DNA from: Kolteria novifilia
GTDB lineage: Bacteria; Planctomycetota; Planctomycetia; Kolteriales; Kolteriaceae
Assembly: GCA_007748055.1 (NCBI GenBank)
Contig: CP036279.1
Span: forward strand, 3,720,001 to 3,784,000
Direction: 5' to 3'
DNA length: 64,000 nt
Of this stretch, positions 63,313 through 64,000 are shown one piece after another. The notes under the pieces are model-generated. The model did not search any database. It was not told where the DNA came from and saw only the letters and a list, made by a program, of their open reading frames with translations. Within the stretch, counting starts at the first letter, position 1. The number at the start of each line of letters is the position of its first letter. The position numbers and the translations under genes are program-made.

Positions 63313-64000
63313 TTGAAGATTCTGATGTGCTCGTCCGAAGTTGCTCCCTTCGCCAAGACGGGCGGTCTCGCGGATGTGGTCGGGTCACTGCCGGCGGAGT
63401 TGTGGAATCTCGGACACGATGTGCGGATCGTCATGCCCTTCCACGGCTGCATCGACCGCGACCGATGGGAGATCCATCCTCGCGTCGACACGATTGGGGT
63501 TCCTCTCGGGTTCGGCGAACAGTGGTGCTCCGTCCACGAGACGCGACTTCCCGAGACGGACATTCCCGTCTACTTGATCGAACACCATCAGTACTTCGCG
63601 CGAGTCTCCCTCTACCAGCACGATGGGGAGGATTACGACGACAACGCCGAACGCTTCGCCTTCTTCTCGCGGGCATGCTGCCAATTGTGCAAGGCGATCG
63701 ACTTCGCCCCCGACGTGATGCACGCCCACGACTGGCAAGCCGGGTTGGTGCCGGTCTACCTGAAGACCTGGGATGCCGATCACCCGCTGCTCTACAACAC
63801 CGCGTCGGTGATGTCGATCCACAACCTCGGCTATCAAGGTGTCTTTCCCAAGGACCAGATCATCCATAGCCAGCTCGGCTGGGAGCGGTTCACGCCCGAC
63901 GGCCTGGAGTTCTACGACCAGCTCAACTACCTCAAGCCAGGCATTCTCTACGCGGACAAGGTCTCGACCGTCAGCCCCACCTACGCTCGGGAGATCCAAC
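63313..64000 (+). CDS. glgA: Glycogen synthase GlgA, N-terminal part (runs off the window)
   Basis: 229 residues visible, from TTG 63313 (MKILMCSSEVAPFAKTGGLA). The KTGGL motif (15-19) is the ADP-glucose binding loop of bacterial glycogen/starch synthases (GT5), and 'DFAPDVMHAHDWQAGLVPVY', 'SVMSIHNLGYQGVFPKDQI' and 'DKVSTVSPTYAREIQ' continue the GT5 N-terminal domain in order. It extends alpha-1,4-glucan from ADP-glucose in the cytosol. The C-terminal half lies beyond the window. The gene is 55 bp downstream of modC on the same strand. Confidence 0.95.
   Translation, partial: MKILMCSSEVAPFAKTGGLADVVGSLPAELWNLGHDVRIVMPFHGCIDRDRWEIHPRVDTIGVPLGFGEQWCSVHETRLPETDIPVYLIEHHQYFARVSLYQHDGEDYDDNAERFAFFSRACCQLCKAIDFAPDVMHAHDWQAGLVPVYLKTWDADHPLLYNTASVMSIHNLGYQGVFPKDQIIHSQLGWERFTPDGLEFYDQLNYLKPGILYADKVSTVSPTYAREIQ

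Noticed and set aside
1-64000. CRISPR array, tRNA or rRNA genes, complete insertion sequence with transposase
   Set aside because: No regular direct repeats with spacers, no cloverleaf-like stretch or rRNA sequence noticed, and no transposase-like protein; the repeats present are non-coding or nearly so.

Overview
The window (about 60-65% G+C by eye) most likely comes from a member of the Planctomycetota. Pointers are a DUF1559 prepilin-like protein with the FTLVELLVVIAIIG leader and C-terminal H-x9-DG motif, paired secreted sulfatases, a DapA/NanA-type lyase and SSS symporter under a GntR/FCD regulator, a Ser/Thr kinase fused to a large C-terminal region, and many small palindromic repeats hugging gene ends. 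This is inference from gene content; no rRNA or tRNA gene was seen.

Layout. 1-7.6 kb: the end of a TPR protein, a 1030-aa Ser/Thr kinase with a tubulin-like-looking C-terminal region, a coupled pair of amidohydrolases (one lacking its metal ligands) and a secreted prolyl-oligopeptidase-like hydrolase. 8.1-9.6 kb: the DUF1559 protein and a nest of four different palindromic repeats. 9.6-19.2 kb: a divergent GntR/FCD regulator and a tightly overlapping operon (NanA/DapA-like lyase, SSS symporter, two sulfatases, VCBS-repeat/sialidase fusion) that looks like a sulfated or sialylated glycan utilisation locus. 19.5-39.3 kb: a stress and signalling island with PA2169-like, DUF1328 (two), YqaE/Pmp3, GlsB/YeaQ, DUF4112, PRC-barrel, transglutaminase and DUF2254 proteins, mixed with a hybrid histidine kinase, an NtrC-type activator, a NarL-type regulator, a second histidine kinase, an ATP-grasp/C26 amidotransferase pair and a decayed PP2C phosphatase.

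39.3-44.9 kb: a membrane TrkA-C protein divergent from a large SF1 helicase with a C-terminal Vsr-like nuclease domain, a candidate single-gene defence system. 45-49.3 kb: cupin, GNAT, and divergent egtD/egtB for ergothioneine. 49.5-55 kb: fetAB-type ABC transporter divergent from pstSCAB. 55-64 kb: secreted VOC protein, adenylate kinase, cytidylate-kinase-like protein, glnE translationally coupled to modABC, and the start of glgA at the right edge.

The most striking non-coding structure is a set of dispersed short repeats: a 167-bp family with terminal inverted repeats ending in CTAG (three full and at least two partial copies), a CACTGGCTG/CAGCCAGTG palindrome family (four loci, five hairpins), a 160-bp element with its own terminal inverted repeats, and a roughly 47-bp two-copy repeat. 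Several of them end exactly on the TAG stop codon of a minus-strand gene.
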